From positions 23,470,248 to 23,534,247 of the forward strand of contig NC_134519.1 in NCBI RefSeq assembly GCF_027942865.1: 64,000 nucleotides of DNA. Reading direction: 5' to 3'. The DNA comes from Odontesthes bonariensis (taxonomy: Eukaryota; Chordata; Actinopteri; Atheriniformes; Atherinopsidae). Both the position numbers and the translations under genes were made by a program. The notes under the pieces are model-generated. The model was not told the origin of the DNA, searched no databases, and worked only from the letters and a program-made list of their open reading frames with translations. Each line of letters opens with the position of its first letter. Positions within the stretch are counted from its first letter, which is position 1. Below, in pieces: positions 1-22,500 of this stretch.

Positions 1-192
1 TACAGCTCGGTCCTCATAATCTCAGCCCTGTGAAATCAATTTGCCTGATGAGATAGTGACCTACCTAAAGCAGCTAGACAGATAAGCAGTAACGACACTG
101 TCTCAACTCTAATGTGGAAATATTTCACTGATCCCCTATGTAAGACTTCAAACAAGTGTGTCTAAAGGGATCTAACAGTTATCTCTATTAAG

Positions 193-1298
193 GGTGAACT
201 GGCTATGTCATCTGAGATGGAGAAGCTTCAGACAGCCTTGTTCTTTGACGATGTCCCTGATACCTGGACCAAACTGGCCTACCCATCTACCTACAGCCTG
301 GCTATATGGTTTGTGTTTCAGTTTTAGTACTAACATTGTAAAATTCTAAGGGGGATTTATTTTTTATATATATCATATTTTATGTGTAGAAGATACTTTT
401 AGTCGCATTTGTTGCAGTTACTATGTTTTGCTTATGTGACAAAGTAGGACAATAATTCTGTCAACGACTGTGTAATATTGAATGTCACTCTACATTACCT
501 AACAGTGTCTGTTTCTAGAGTAGATGATGACTGACATTATCCAAAGAGCTCTCTGTGTTTTTTTTGTGTGCGTGTCAGGTATAATGATGTGATGCAGCGT
601 TGTAAAGAGCTGGACAGCTGGACTCAGGACTTGTCTCTGCCCAGTGTTGTCTGGCTATCTGGGCTGTTCAACCCACAGTCCTTTCTCACTGGTAACACAG
701 ACAGTTCTACCAAGGCATAAATGGCTCCACTTCATTTTCCCCCTCTCCCCTGTATCTTGTGTTTTCTCATCATTAAACACGACTCTTTTCGTCGTGTGCT
801 TGCTTTTTAGCTGTGATGCAGTCTCTGGCACGTAAAAACGAGTGGCCTCTGGATAGAGTAAATCTTACAGTGGATGTGACCAAGAAGTTTAAGGAAGAGT
901 TCAACCAACCTGCCAGGGAGGGTGCATATGTGTATGGACTTTACATGGAAGGTATACAAACATCTCTTTTTATGGTGCAGGGGCTTAGGTTGGATTTATG
1001 AGCAAAATAAAACAAAAAACATGCATTTTCCCTCCCGTGTTTTTCAACAGGTGCAAGGTGGGACACTCAGACCGGGGTGATCACTGAGGCCCGTCTGAAA
1101 GATTTGACCCCAGCCATGCCTGTCATCTCAGTCCGAGCTGTGCCCAATGACCGTCAGGAGACCAGGAATATCTATGAATGTCCACTCTACAAGACCAAGA
1201 TCAGAGGACCCACATATGTATGGACTTTCAGTCTCAAAACCAGGGAGCGACCAGCCAAATGGGTGCTGGCTGGAGTGGCCCTGCTGCTCAGTGTTTAG
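193..1298 (+). CDS. Axonemal dynein heavy chain, C-terminal end (partial, 4 last exons)
   Basis: Four exons, 193-308, 579-691, 811-951 and 1051-1298, join in phase (TG|G Trp, G|CT Ala, G|GT Gly) and end at a TAG. The product is the C-terminal domain of an outer-arm dynein heavy chain, the ATP-driven motor of cilia. Recognisable blocks are [63 protein letters not shown] and the terminal [11 protein letters not shown], all typical of the DNAH9/DNAH11/DNAH17 group. I cannot choose the exact member from this fragment. Everything N-terminal of it (stem, AAA ring, stalk) lies left of the window. It is convergent with the ZAK-type gene that follows, and the two 3' ends nearly touch. Confidence 0.93.
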
Positions 1299-1519
1299 AG
1301 ATCACAAATGAAGACTTACAAGCGGAGAGGGACATTTTATTTGGTAAAATAGGTGTTCACTGAGGGAGTGTTGTCTGTATGTTCCTTTTGTACCAGTAGT
1401 TACCCATATTGTTCATTCTGTACAGTTCCACATGCAGTGTGATATATACAGTAACTCCTGGAGAATGTAACTCTTTAGCAGAGAAAAGTAACTGGGAGTG
1501 GGATCGGACTGCTTTCCTT

Positions 1520-1525
1520 TTTATT
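1520..1525 (-). terminator. Candidate poly(A) signal of the ZAK-type gene
   Basis: TTTATT on the plus strand reads AATAAA on the minus strand, 875 bases past the ZAK-type stop. Use of this site would overlap the transcript with the convergent dynein mRNA. Non-canonical signals closer to the stop are not excluded. Confidence 0.35.
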
Positions 1526-1532
1526 GAAAAAT

Positions 1533-1538
1533 AATAAA
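1533..1538 (+). terminator. Poly(A) signal AATAAA of the dynein gene
   Basis: AATAAA lies 235 bases past the dynein stop codon on its sense strand. It is the nearest canonical hexamer I see and gives a 3' UTR of ordinary length. Confidence 0.55.
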
Positions 1539-2399
1539 ATATACAGAGAAAAATGCCAACGTTTCACACACTAGATCACAGATGGAACTGATAAAAGCAT
1601 GTTTGAACAAATCAAATCAACAAACAAACAAGATACTATATAAGCAGGAGGAAAAACAGTAGTGCTGCCTCATTAGAACGTCATTCAAGTGTTATTTTGT
1701 TACACTTGTACCTCTTACAGCTTGTTATGTAGCAGTTTTAATAGTACAATAAATTACACAGGTGAAGTCATTCTGACAACATGACAACACAGCCCCTTGA
1801 GTCCCCTTCAGACACAAAAAAAGTAATGACAGGAATCTGACTTGGTTCTATATAACTTTCAACATGACACAAGTCTGAACAGCATGCAGTCACATTAAAA
1901 GGATACGCATGCACAACTAGTGGTGGATGGATTACTTTGGGAAATGATCGCCTTCTCATTGTTCCACTCTTTTCCCTCCAATTATTATGCGGTGGAGTAC
2001 CTAAGTTTTTTTTTTGTATTTGTACCATTTGAATACAAATTTGGAAGGAAAAAAAAAAACTTACTGAGTGCTGCAGCCTGAGCCACAGAGCAGACAAACA
2101 TAAAAGTGACCAATGACCCGATGCTGTTGCTCAAACAGATGATAATGAAGTCTTAAATGTTAGGTGTCTCATGTCTGAAAGAGGCTTTGTTGTCTTTTTG
2201 CTCCTTGCTACTTCACAGTAAACATGGGTGTAATAGTCAAACATTTAATTAAAAAAAAAAAAAAAGAATAACAACAAAATAAATGTTTTCTGTTGTTCAC
2301 CTGTAGACTGTGATGCACATTCTGTCAAAATTTTTCTAGTTTGGCCTTAGTTTGGTTTTCGGGGTGTGCTTTCTGTGCGTGTGTCCACTAATCTGTCTC

Positions 2400-12646
<10,247 letters not shown>

Positions 12647-12971
12647 TCAAATGCATACACACTCACACACAGGGACACACACAAACCCCAAAAAGTGTCC
12701 GCGTTCAACTCAGATCTACTGTGTGTGACCGTAAACAAGTCCCAAATCAGCACAGAGAGCTCGGAGTGAGGATTAAAGAAAGGCACAGTAGGTTCCACCG
12801 CAGGGTCGGAGGGGATGTTGTCAGTCAGCTGAACAGAATGCCAGGGAGAAGAAACCAGAAAGTGCTGGAAAGAGAGAGAGAAGTTTTCCCCCTGTTGACT
12901 GTCAGTGCCAGGCGAGGTGTAACTACGCCTGATAGTGGTGATCCAGTGCAACTACAACACTGAGAGCAAGC

Positions 12972-12973
<2 letters not shown>

Positions 12974-13022
<49 letters not shown>
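12974..13022. repeat. (CA)24 microsatellite
   Basis: An uninterrupted dinucleotide run is bounded on both sides by an AAGCTT hexamer. It lies about 350 bases upstream of the ZAK-type start codon. Confidence 0.97.
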
Positions 13023-13023
<1 letters not shown>

Positions 13024-14937
13024 GCTTAAGGATAAAGCAGATGTAAGTGAGTATGTATAAGACTGTGGTCAGTGTGTGCGGTGTTCCTGTATCAGACACA
13101 CTGTACAAATATGGTCACTGGCATCCAGGGCATTCCGTCTTCCTGGATAACTGTTGCTATATAAAGCTCCCCATATACCACACACGCACCCCTACACACA
13201 CAGACACACAGATACACACACACACACCCACACACACAGACAGTTCTCGCCTATAGTGTGTCAGACAAACTAAATCATTTAGCAACGAGTTTCCCGTCAC
13301 AGATACCTTAATCTGACCCTCACACACTCTATTCCTAAAAACATACACTCACCAGAGTGAAGGCAGGGAGGGTCAGTGTTAGTCAACCAGACAGGAATGA
13401 CCCACTGACATCATCATGCACGATGGTCGTGCTGACATCACTGTCCGGGGACAGGTGAGATCAGCTATGGGAAGTTACAACGCTTGTCAGTTGCTCACAG
13501 CAATCAAAAATAAATGTAAAGTTTACAGTAATGAATAAATAAAACACCACAACATCTGGTTTTCATCAACCTCAGCGGCACACTGCTTTGAGAGCAGAGA
13601 CTCAGCATCGGGACTGTCAGCCCTGCAGAAAGATTTGTAGATTTATCAAGTCATTTTTTCCAGTTTTTACAATTCAGCAACACACAAAAACAGAGGTTTT
13701 CGCGTGCAAAGATGACATGACTTGAACGATGGCTTGAATGTGAGCTGAGATCCTTTGAGGGAAGATGTGTGTTTTGGTGCTTTTTCAGTTGGGGTGGGCC
13801 TCTGTGAAAATACTTGGGCACACAATAACTGCCAATTTCTCTTCTAAAGGTAGCAGAAACTACTTTTATTTTCCATAAATAGTCAACAAGTTTCACAAAT
13901 CTAAACTGTTTTACATACGGTAGCCATTGATAAAACGATGAAAATGAACAAAACCAGTTGGAAAAGGCTTATGATTAATAGATTAAGTGCAAAACTAGGT
14001 GCTGCAGTTCATATTGATGGTGAGTCAAGTAGTTACTATATGAGAGTTCTTTAACTTTTATGACACAATATTGCACCTGCCTTCACATAAATCTATCTGA
14101 GATCAAGTGTTCAACAGCTGGCTGTTGCAATCGTTGCCCAGATATTTTGCTCTGAATTTTGAGTGATGGACCAACAATCTGCCAAACCATCCTGGGCAAA
14201 ATCACAGTCTGAAAAAAGTCATCCAGGCATTAAACACTGTTAAATTAGACATTTTATTTACAAGGCAGACTACACATACAATATGGTTACAGGCTGCTTT
14301 GGAGAAAGCCAGCCTTACGGCAGTTCTCAACACACACCAGCACAGCAAAAGCTCCTGAGATCAAAGAAAAATGAAGAACGCACACTCAAGATCTACACTC
14401 ACATACACAAAAACAAAATCACACAGACTGAACACAGTTGGGAGATAGGACAAGATTACCCCTCAAAGGTCAAGTTCGCTTAGACTCTGAATCAACAAAC
14501 CTCTCCCCGAAGAAAGAGGTGCAGTTTGGTTGTACAGCTGACCTCAGGAAAGATGCAATCGGGCTACTTCAACATCTTGAATGATTCATATTTGTAGTTG
14601 CACTGCCAATGAAAAAGAAATTCAAATACACAGCAGTGATCAATTTGAACACTTTTTGGAATACCGTTACGGCTTTGATCAAACTAATACTCTGTTAAGT
14701 AGCTTTAAAGTGTCTGACTAATTAAAGGAAACTGATACTTAGCTAAAGGGAGTCAAATCCTACCGATTCCAAAGACTTTTATTAGACTAATGGAGATTAT
14801 GAAATATATATGTACTCTCAGATTTCTGTATTATGCAACATGGAAATAAGTCTATCTCTACAGCCTGTAGGGTTTTCTGGGTGTCTCTGAGCAGGACCAT
14901 CAGGAGAGGAGAAATCACTTGACAGGCAGGTCAGTCA

Positions 14938-14943
14938 TTTATT
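14938..14943 (-). terminator. Candidate poly(A) signal of rapgef4
   Basis: TTTATT on the plus strand reads AATAAA on the minus strand, about 440 bases past the rapgef4 stop. A second candidate lies at 14253-14258. Confidence 0.45.
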
Positions 14944-15381
14944 GTAAACTAGGGCTCATTTGAAGTAGCACAACAGTACAGGACACTCTGATAGAAATCC
15001 ACTGTATAGAACACAAAGCCTATAAATTCAGTCATGCAAGATATTGATTGAAGTTCTATACATTACAGTTCTATCTAACAGGTCCCAAACAGTAACAGCT
15101 AGTACAGTAAAAACCCAAAATCTGGGAGCTGAGACACAGGGACAAGAGAGCAGCTGAAAAGTTTCTGTCTGACGAGGAGGAAGAGGCTTTTATCGGCACA
15201 GTTTCAGTCCTTGATCCATGATAGTCCAAAATAGTGCTGAAGTCATTGACTGCTGCGGTTTGCTACTACAAGTCCAGGTGTGTTGAGTTATTTTGACCAG
15301 GTGACGTGTGTGTGTGTGTGTGTCTGTGTGAAATTAATGCTAAGATCACAGAGAAGGCGACGGCGGTGGAAGATCTGGAGC

Positions 15382-18300
15382 TCATGTCCGCCGAGGCTCC
15401 AGTCTGTAGGAGAGCTGCGTCAGAGCCCTCTGGTTGTCAATCACGCTGAGCTTCCTAACGTAACCCCGTACCTCCGCCTGATTCTTGTTCGGCTGGCAGA
15501 TGTCAGGGTCTAACCGTGCAGAGAGACAATACAGAGTAGTGTGACTAGAAGGATTGCCTACAATTGCATTGGAATAGTCTGATGTAGAGTGCTAATGACT
15601 TACTGAATGGTTGGCTTCGACAGTGCCTGACTTGTCGAATTGTGTTTGCTATAATACGCTAATGGAACAAAGATACATTTGCTTTAGATATCATGTGTAA
15701 CGTGAGTAAAAAAAAAAAAAGAAGAAAAACAGTAGGAAACTGTAAAAAACAACATTAAACAGACTTCAGAAATGACTTAATTGCTCCTTTAGTGTGCACA
15801 GAAACTCACCATTTTCTCAAAATTGACCATATTATCAATGAAAGTCTTGTTGCCTTCATGTGTAAAGGTCATATCTGTAAGGGAATGAATCAAAACATCT
15901 GAGATTCTCTGTTAGGCACATCATAAGTCAGAAATTAGATGCAATAAATAGAGCAATTGGTGTTTTTTGTTTCTGCCTTACTTATTTATGGGGGGGGGGC
16001 TTGGTTTACAGGCACTGAAACATACCTTTGAGAAGGAGTGGCATGAAGGGGATAATTGGTGGTTCCAGTTTGGTAACAGTAAGTCTGTAAGATCGGTGGT
16101 TTCTCGATGGGTCCTGTTGTGAAACATGTTTATGGTGTCAGTTTCAAATAGAATTAAAGGTCGGGTTACCAGGTCCTTAAAACAAAACTACTTAAGACGA
16201 ACAGTATGTAGCCACGCGTTCATTTCGCCCAGAGTTTTAGGCATGCATACTTTTCAATACATGGATGGTGAATGGAGTTTTCTTTGTCTGACACACAACT
16301 CAAAAACTAATCTGACACTCAATAAGGACTGCCTCTTTCCAGTATAATTATATTACTTAATCTGATCTCAAAGCAAACCCATATTAATATTTGGATTAAT
16401 TTAGACCAAAACTACAGCATTCAGCATTTTCTAGATACAGGACACAGATACAGGAAATGTTTTAACCAATCTGGGTGACCCGACTGTTTAAACCTGCATT
16501 AGAATCTTTTCGGATAGATGCCGAAACAAAACTCACCATCATGCTCTCAAACTCGGCATAAAATTTCTTAAACTTGGTGGGGAGTTTCTGTCGGAGAGAA
16601 CAACAGATGGGATATTGGTGACGAGACATTCATGCAGAACCTCAATAGGATTTAGTTGTTTTCTGATTCTTTTATGATTTACCTCCCACGTCTGGCTCAG
16701 TCTGCTGACAGCGGGGTTGCTCATCCCCATAATGATGGCAAAGAATGAATTGAGGTTCTTAAATTCTCGACAGCTACAGACAAAAACACACGAGAGCAAA
16801 CAAAAGTGAGTGCAACTATCAAACTCGCCCGCTTTTACTTCTGCACGTGACACCCCTCATCACCAGCGCGTTCCACTCACTGTGCCGCTATCTTGATGAA
16901 CTTCTTGAGGAGCTGCACTCTCTTGCTGAGCTGACTGCAGAGGCAGACTTCGGTGACCACCCACAGCTGCACCTGGTTGAACCTCCTCAGGAACAGGTCC
17001 AAGTTCGCCGTTGTTCTCCTGAAGCTCTGGCGGCCGAATGTGTGGTAAAGCAGCTCGTGCTGTGGGAAAGAGCAGAGGGAACTGTCAGAGTGAGTTTGCA
17101 AATTAAGTTTGCAACAGTGCTCTCTGACTTCATTGCCAGGCTCTGTGATTTACTGTTTTTTTCCTTTTTTCTTTTTTCCTTTCAAAGTGCAAGAGAGGCC
17201 TCTTTGTACAAAGTACCTCATGTACGCAGCTGAAAAGTTCCCAGTCAAACATCGTCATCTGATATGCCAAGTCCTTGGAGCTCATCAGCTCAAAGGTTGA
17301 CATGGAGCCTGCAGAGGGGCCTTCTTGGTCTGGAAGAGGACTCTGACGCAAAAACAGCCAAACATACGTTAGCATTCATTCACAGGCATGCCAAACGCAA
17401 GAAAAAAGGCCAAGAAACATCTCATTTAGATACCTTGACACAACAAATTTTAGATTTCTTAGCATGTATTGCATTACATGGGGGTTGAATCATTTTTCTG
17501 GCAACTGTAAGTGTCAGTATAAACCATTTAAAAGCAGTATTATTCAGCTGCACGTGGGTGACACTAGTCTCTTACCAGACCGACAAGCTGCTCTCGAGGA
17601 CAGGCAAATAATCTCCCGTTGATGCTCAAAGTAGAAAACGCCGATACATCATTAGGCTTCAGGATTTGTTTTTCTGTCACGGAAATCAAGACACGCAAGC
17701 CGTCAGCACCACCAAAATATGTCCAACATTTGGCCATACTGGAGAAACTTTAAACCCATGTCATCACAGCAGAGATGGCATTCACAGACAGCACTCGCTC
17801 TTACATGTGATTGCTGCTTTTTTTTTTTTTTTTTTTTTTTGCATACACACTGTTGTAGTTGACTGCAGATTTAAATCCAACACAGTCTTACCAACAGCAG
17901 AGCTGAGATGGACCAGCAGGAGCTCATCAGAGGTGCCAAGTTTGTCGGTCACAGCACCGATCACTTCTCTTCCTGTCGCTGCCACGCCAACCCTGATCGT
18001 AGTGTAAGTGTGATCGCTGCAGTACACCTTCAAGAGAACTGCACATACGCGAGAAAAAATACGGTGCCATAGGTGAAAGCTTCTTGTCTGTAACATTGAA
18101 AATGAGTGGGATAAAGAAATAAAAAAATGTGCAAATGTATACAAGTATGGGAACATGTTTATTCAAATCAAAGATGCTTTCCGAATGTTTACGCCGCTTC
18201 TTCCTCTGTGCTGTGTGACTGATGACTGCCGTCTCTCCCTGGCTGACCCAGGGCAACTGCCTCACAAGTGATTGTTAAGAAAATAGTTTTGGCACGGAGC

Positions 18301-19490
18301 TTATGTTGATTTTAATTTCCACATACTTTCACTAAGTGGGTGTCATGTCAAACTGTCCATCGGATTTTTTCTCCCCCGTCTTGTGTACATAAGAAATGTT
18401 TTGCTTTGATGGCAGCATGACTAGAGGGGTTAGGGATCACCAAAATATCAAACTGTCTCCCAGTGAAGATAAACATCTATACATTCAATGGCACATTCCA
18501 CATCTGTCTATTGAAAATGCTCTTTTGTTTTTTTCCAGACACACAGCTTACTGTCATCTTGATTCCTAATGGGCTGTTTCTTCTGCAGCCTCTCCTCTCC
18601 ATTGCTGAACTGTCGTATAAGAGTCTTCTGCTAAAAGAAACAGCAGCCAATAATCATTTTGCAGCTGATAAACGCAAAGTACACGCAGTATTGTCTATTT
18701 AAAAACAGCGCTCCACACATACCTTTTTTGTTGATTTAGCCTCTTCTGAACTACAAAAAGTCAAAAGTGACACAATAAATCTGGCGGGTACGTAAAGGAT
18801 GAGGCGGAAAGTTTAAGATGCAGGAACAGAGACGTACTGTAACTTCACCGCTTTCTCCAGGTCGGGCACCAAATCTTTCAGGCCCCTCAGCATACGAGAA
18901 TCATTCGCTACACTCCCGTACAACTCCTGCAGGGACAGACGGGGGAGAGCCACTCAGACCAAACACTGCACCTGAATGAGTGCTGGAGCCGACTGTGTTT
19001 GAGGGCTTGCTCTTGCTCACCTCCAGGAAAGAGACTGCAGCGGGCTCCTCCTGCAGCAGGTATGTGTGCGTGTTCGCCCAGCGCAGGGCCAGAATAAGGA
19101 TCCTCCTCTTGCTGTTGAGTGTGTGCTCCAACCTGTCCTGCTCTGAGCCAGGCGGAGATGCCGTATGGTAGGTGCAAACGAGGTTAAAGTGGATTACGAA
19201 ATTTTTTTTAAACTGTTTTCCAGTTTGTTAGTTAACAATCTGGTGCTCAATACTTAATCCACACTTTTATGCAGTCTAGTCTAGCCCTTATAATCTCAGG
19301 TGTTATATAACTCTTACCCAATTCAAAAACTAGACATATCATTATTATTTGTTGTTTCTTAAGAATAAGCACAGTATTCACACAATACAGCAAACAAAAC
19401 TTGAGCTGTAATGAGCAACTTTAGTCTGTTTTCTAAGTTTTGTTTAGGTTTGTACAAGCTGTAAAATGTGCGAGAAATACCACCTAAGTA

Positions 19491-19545
<55 letters not shown>

Positions 19546-22500
19546 TAAAGGCAAAAAGGATATTGTGCCATGAGTAGAGGGCAGAGTTGGCTGTTGGGCA
19601 TGAAGACACAGTGCATGAGAACAAAATCATCCACTGCTGGGTCTAACAGACGGGAAGGAAAACAAACAGACAGCGAGGAAGGAGAATCAGGTGCAGAACA
19701 GAAAATACTGGAATGCAAAAGAACATTTCAAAAGGTAGTGACTCTGCTATGCATTCGACTTTTCTTTGCCTTCTTACTCAAAGTATCCTTACCGATTATA
19801 TTACGGTGGGAAAAAAATTGCCTTGTGCAAACTATATAATGCCCCTGAATGACCACTGAAAACACAACAGAGAACAATCTTTTGTTGTACATATACTGAA
19901 TGAGTAGCTTTCACTGTACATTATTACTGTATTGGTCTTGCTTTAAGTTACATGTGTAAGTTCTTCATGCTTTCTTGCACTTTTTTATCCACCAGAGGTT
20001 TCCAGTTTCACTTCTCCAGTCACCAGCTTGCCCTCCTTCATTTTCAGCACACTTGCCTCTGATAAATGATTACCTCAGTTATATTAATTCATCCAGTTTC
20101 ACACCGGCCACTGCAAGATCTGTTCAACTTTACATTCCTGTCTGTTCTGCTTTGCATTTCTAACGTCCTTTGCCTGAACAGCCTCTTTTTTTTAGCGTTT
20201 TTAACTCTCACAACCCCCCCCCCCCACCCCCGCCTCCAATCTGCCACCAGTACGTTTATATTGCACTGGGGTCCTGTTTTGAGCCGGAATGCGATCATTT
20301 CCTGAAGTATAAGACTTCATTTAATCAAACTAAAAATCAAGTCTTTTAATCATCCTTTTTTTCCTCTGTGCCTACCTGGTTCATTGTGATGTATGTCCAG
20401 TCTTATAGTCTCCAGGAAGTGCTCAAGGATCTTTTCTGGCGTTCCTGATATCACAGTGTATCTGTGTAACAGCGTGAGAGAAAAGCTGTGTATCGGAGAA
20501 AAATGTCCTTTTTCAAGAATGATCAACATACTGAACATACATGCTTTTATTTAATGGATTTATAGGCATTTTAGCAGGCAAAGACCATGCTTTTCTGCTT
20601 GCTCCTCAAGCTATAAAATAACCATATTAAAAACAAAATAAAACTTATTTACATAGCATGTTTAAAATATAGTTTTAACTTTAACAGTCAAAGCAAAAGC
20701 AGGATACGCGGATATGGATGTCACAGAAACCAAGGTCAAGTAAAAGGTCACTGCTGGGTCAAAAGGACCTGATAACAAAAGCACATTTAGATTTAACTAT
20801 TAACTTCTTGAGACTGAGGCTGCCAACTGGATTATACGGGTCAACATTTATGTTAAATAGCCAGATGAGATTTAAAATATATCAATAAAATCTCAGAATC
20901 AATTCTAATACAAAGTCAGAGGAGAGCTTGGGGTATTGTGGGGTATTGTCATCTGCTTTAGACAGTAACAGCATTCTAGACGTATGCAACCAGACATAAT
21001 CGCACTTACTTGATGCTTCCCAGTGTGGATGTTCGGGGACTCTTTTCTAAAACCAGCACAGCTTGTTCGTGCTCTTTCAAACGCACCGTGTTGGCTTCCA
21101 CATCCTAAATCACAAAAACAAAAATCAGCAAAAAATATCTCATTTGCAATACAGTGTATTTGTCAGAGGAGGGAGACAAAGATCACAATCAGGCCGCATC
21201 AGCAACCAGATACTGCTGTACAACACATTAGACAGCCCAAGGAGATGGATGGATCTATAGTTTTTGATGTGGTTAGATTCAGATGGTGTTAACTACATTG
21301 GATGAATTCTAACATGCATCTTCAAACAGATTAAGGGGAAATGTCGGCGCACCCTGAGTATCCTGTTGAAGTCCTCCTTATCCACACGAAGGAAGTGGCA
21401 GTTGTCCTCTCTCAGGACAATGGAAGCAGCACGAGGTGAATCTGTGACCAGGGCCAACTTCCCAAAGTCATCTCCCTCATGAAGTGTGCAAACCACACCC
21501 TGAGATATACAAACATAAATGCATCACTGCAGACGCAGACAAACACACACCAAGATTTAAATGAGCTCAGACACAAACACAGTTTGAAAGTCATCTGGAG
21601 CCCTGGAAAAAAAAAAAACAGAAGACAGCACAAGCACACAGGGCAGGGGGTGAATCACCCGCGCCTGTTTGTGCATGGACATAAGTGAAAACAGTGGGTG
21701 TGCAAAGCAATTACATTTACACTAGTTGTGCGGTGTGGATTCGTGTATGCATGCAATCCCCTAAGCCAGTTAATCACAGTGATGAGTCACTCTAAGCTGA
21801 GCAGCGCTTGCCAAACTCCACTGCTGGTGTTTCCCTGCCCCAGAGGGCTGCTGCTCTGCTCCTCGCAGACATGATGAGTTACGCATCTTAATCCACTACA
21901 TACTGAAGAAATATCATTTAATGACGCAGAAAACTAAGACAAACTGTGAATGTGCCAAAAAGAAACAAACAAACAAACAAAAAAACATGGTGTAAACGGA
22001 TGAATGATACAGGAGCACACCTTGCCATAGATAACCACGTTAACAGAGCCCTTCTGGATGATGTACCATGAAGTGCCCTCCTCTCCTTGGTTAAACACTG
22101 GAAGATCAAGAATAAACATAAAAAACAGTTACATTACTAACATAGACATTCTGGCCACAAGTAGTTTTATGAGGTGCGCCTTTGCATGAGGGCAAGAACG
22201 AAGTCAAGTTTGGACAGACAGATGGGACACACTCATTTTTTAGATTCAGTGCTGTTTATAATACCATTATATATCATTGCCTCTTCTGTCAACCCCTGTT
22301 CAAAATCTATGTAATACAATTACAAATTGGAGAATAAAGCGGCCAGATGCATAAACAGTGTCTACACACAAAAACCATGCAGGCACCTTTTGCTCCACAC
22401 AAACTGTCATTTAGAAAACCAGAATGTGTGCACCTCATGCATTCTTCAGACCATGAGCACACCTGTTTTTAGACCAAATCAATCCTGATATGACACGGAA

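Larger units (their letters stand above)
1299..2399. other. Shared 3' UTR interval between two convergent genes
   Basis: No coding sequence is seen between the dynein stop (1298) and the ZAK-type stop (2400). The interval holds the 3' UTRs of both genes, A-rich runs near 2050 and 2250, and poly(A) signals of opposite polarity within 20 bases of each other near 1520-1538. No SAM-domain or other ZAK-alpha exon was recognised on the minus strand here. Confidence 0.7.

Noticed and set aside
19493-19563. A hidden GT donor for rapgef4 exon 19564-19642
   Set aside because: The sequence downstream is ATATCCTTTTTGCCTTTATTTTC followed by the CT run; there is no GT in reach that keeps the frame, so an AT-AC intron is the better reading.
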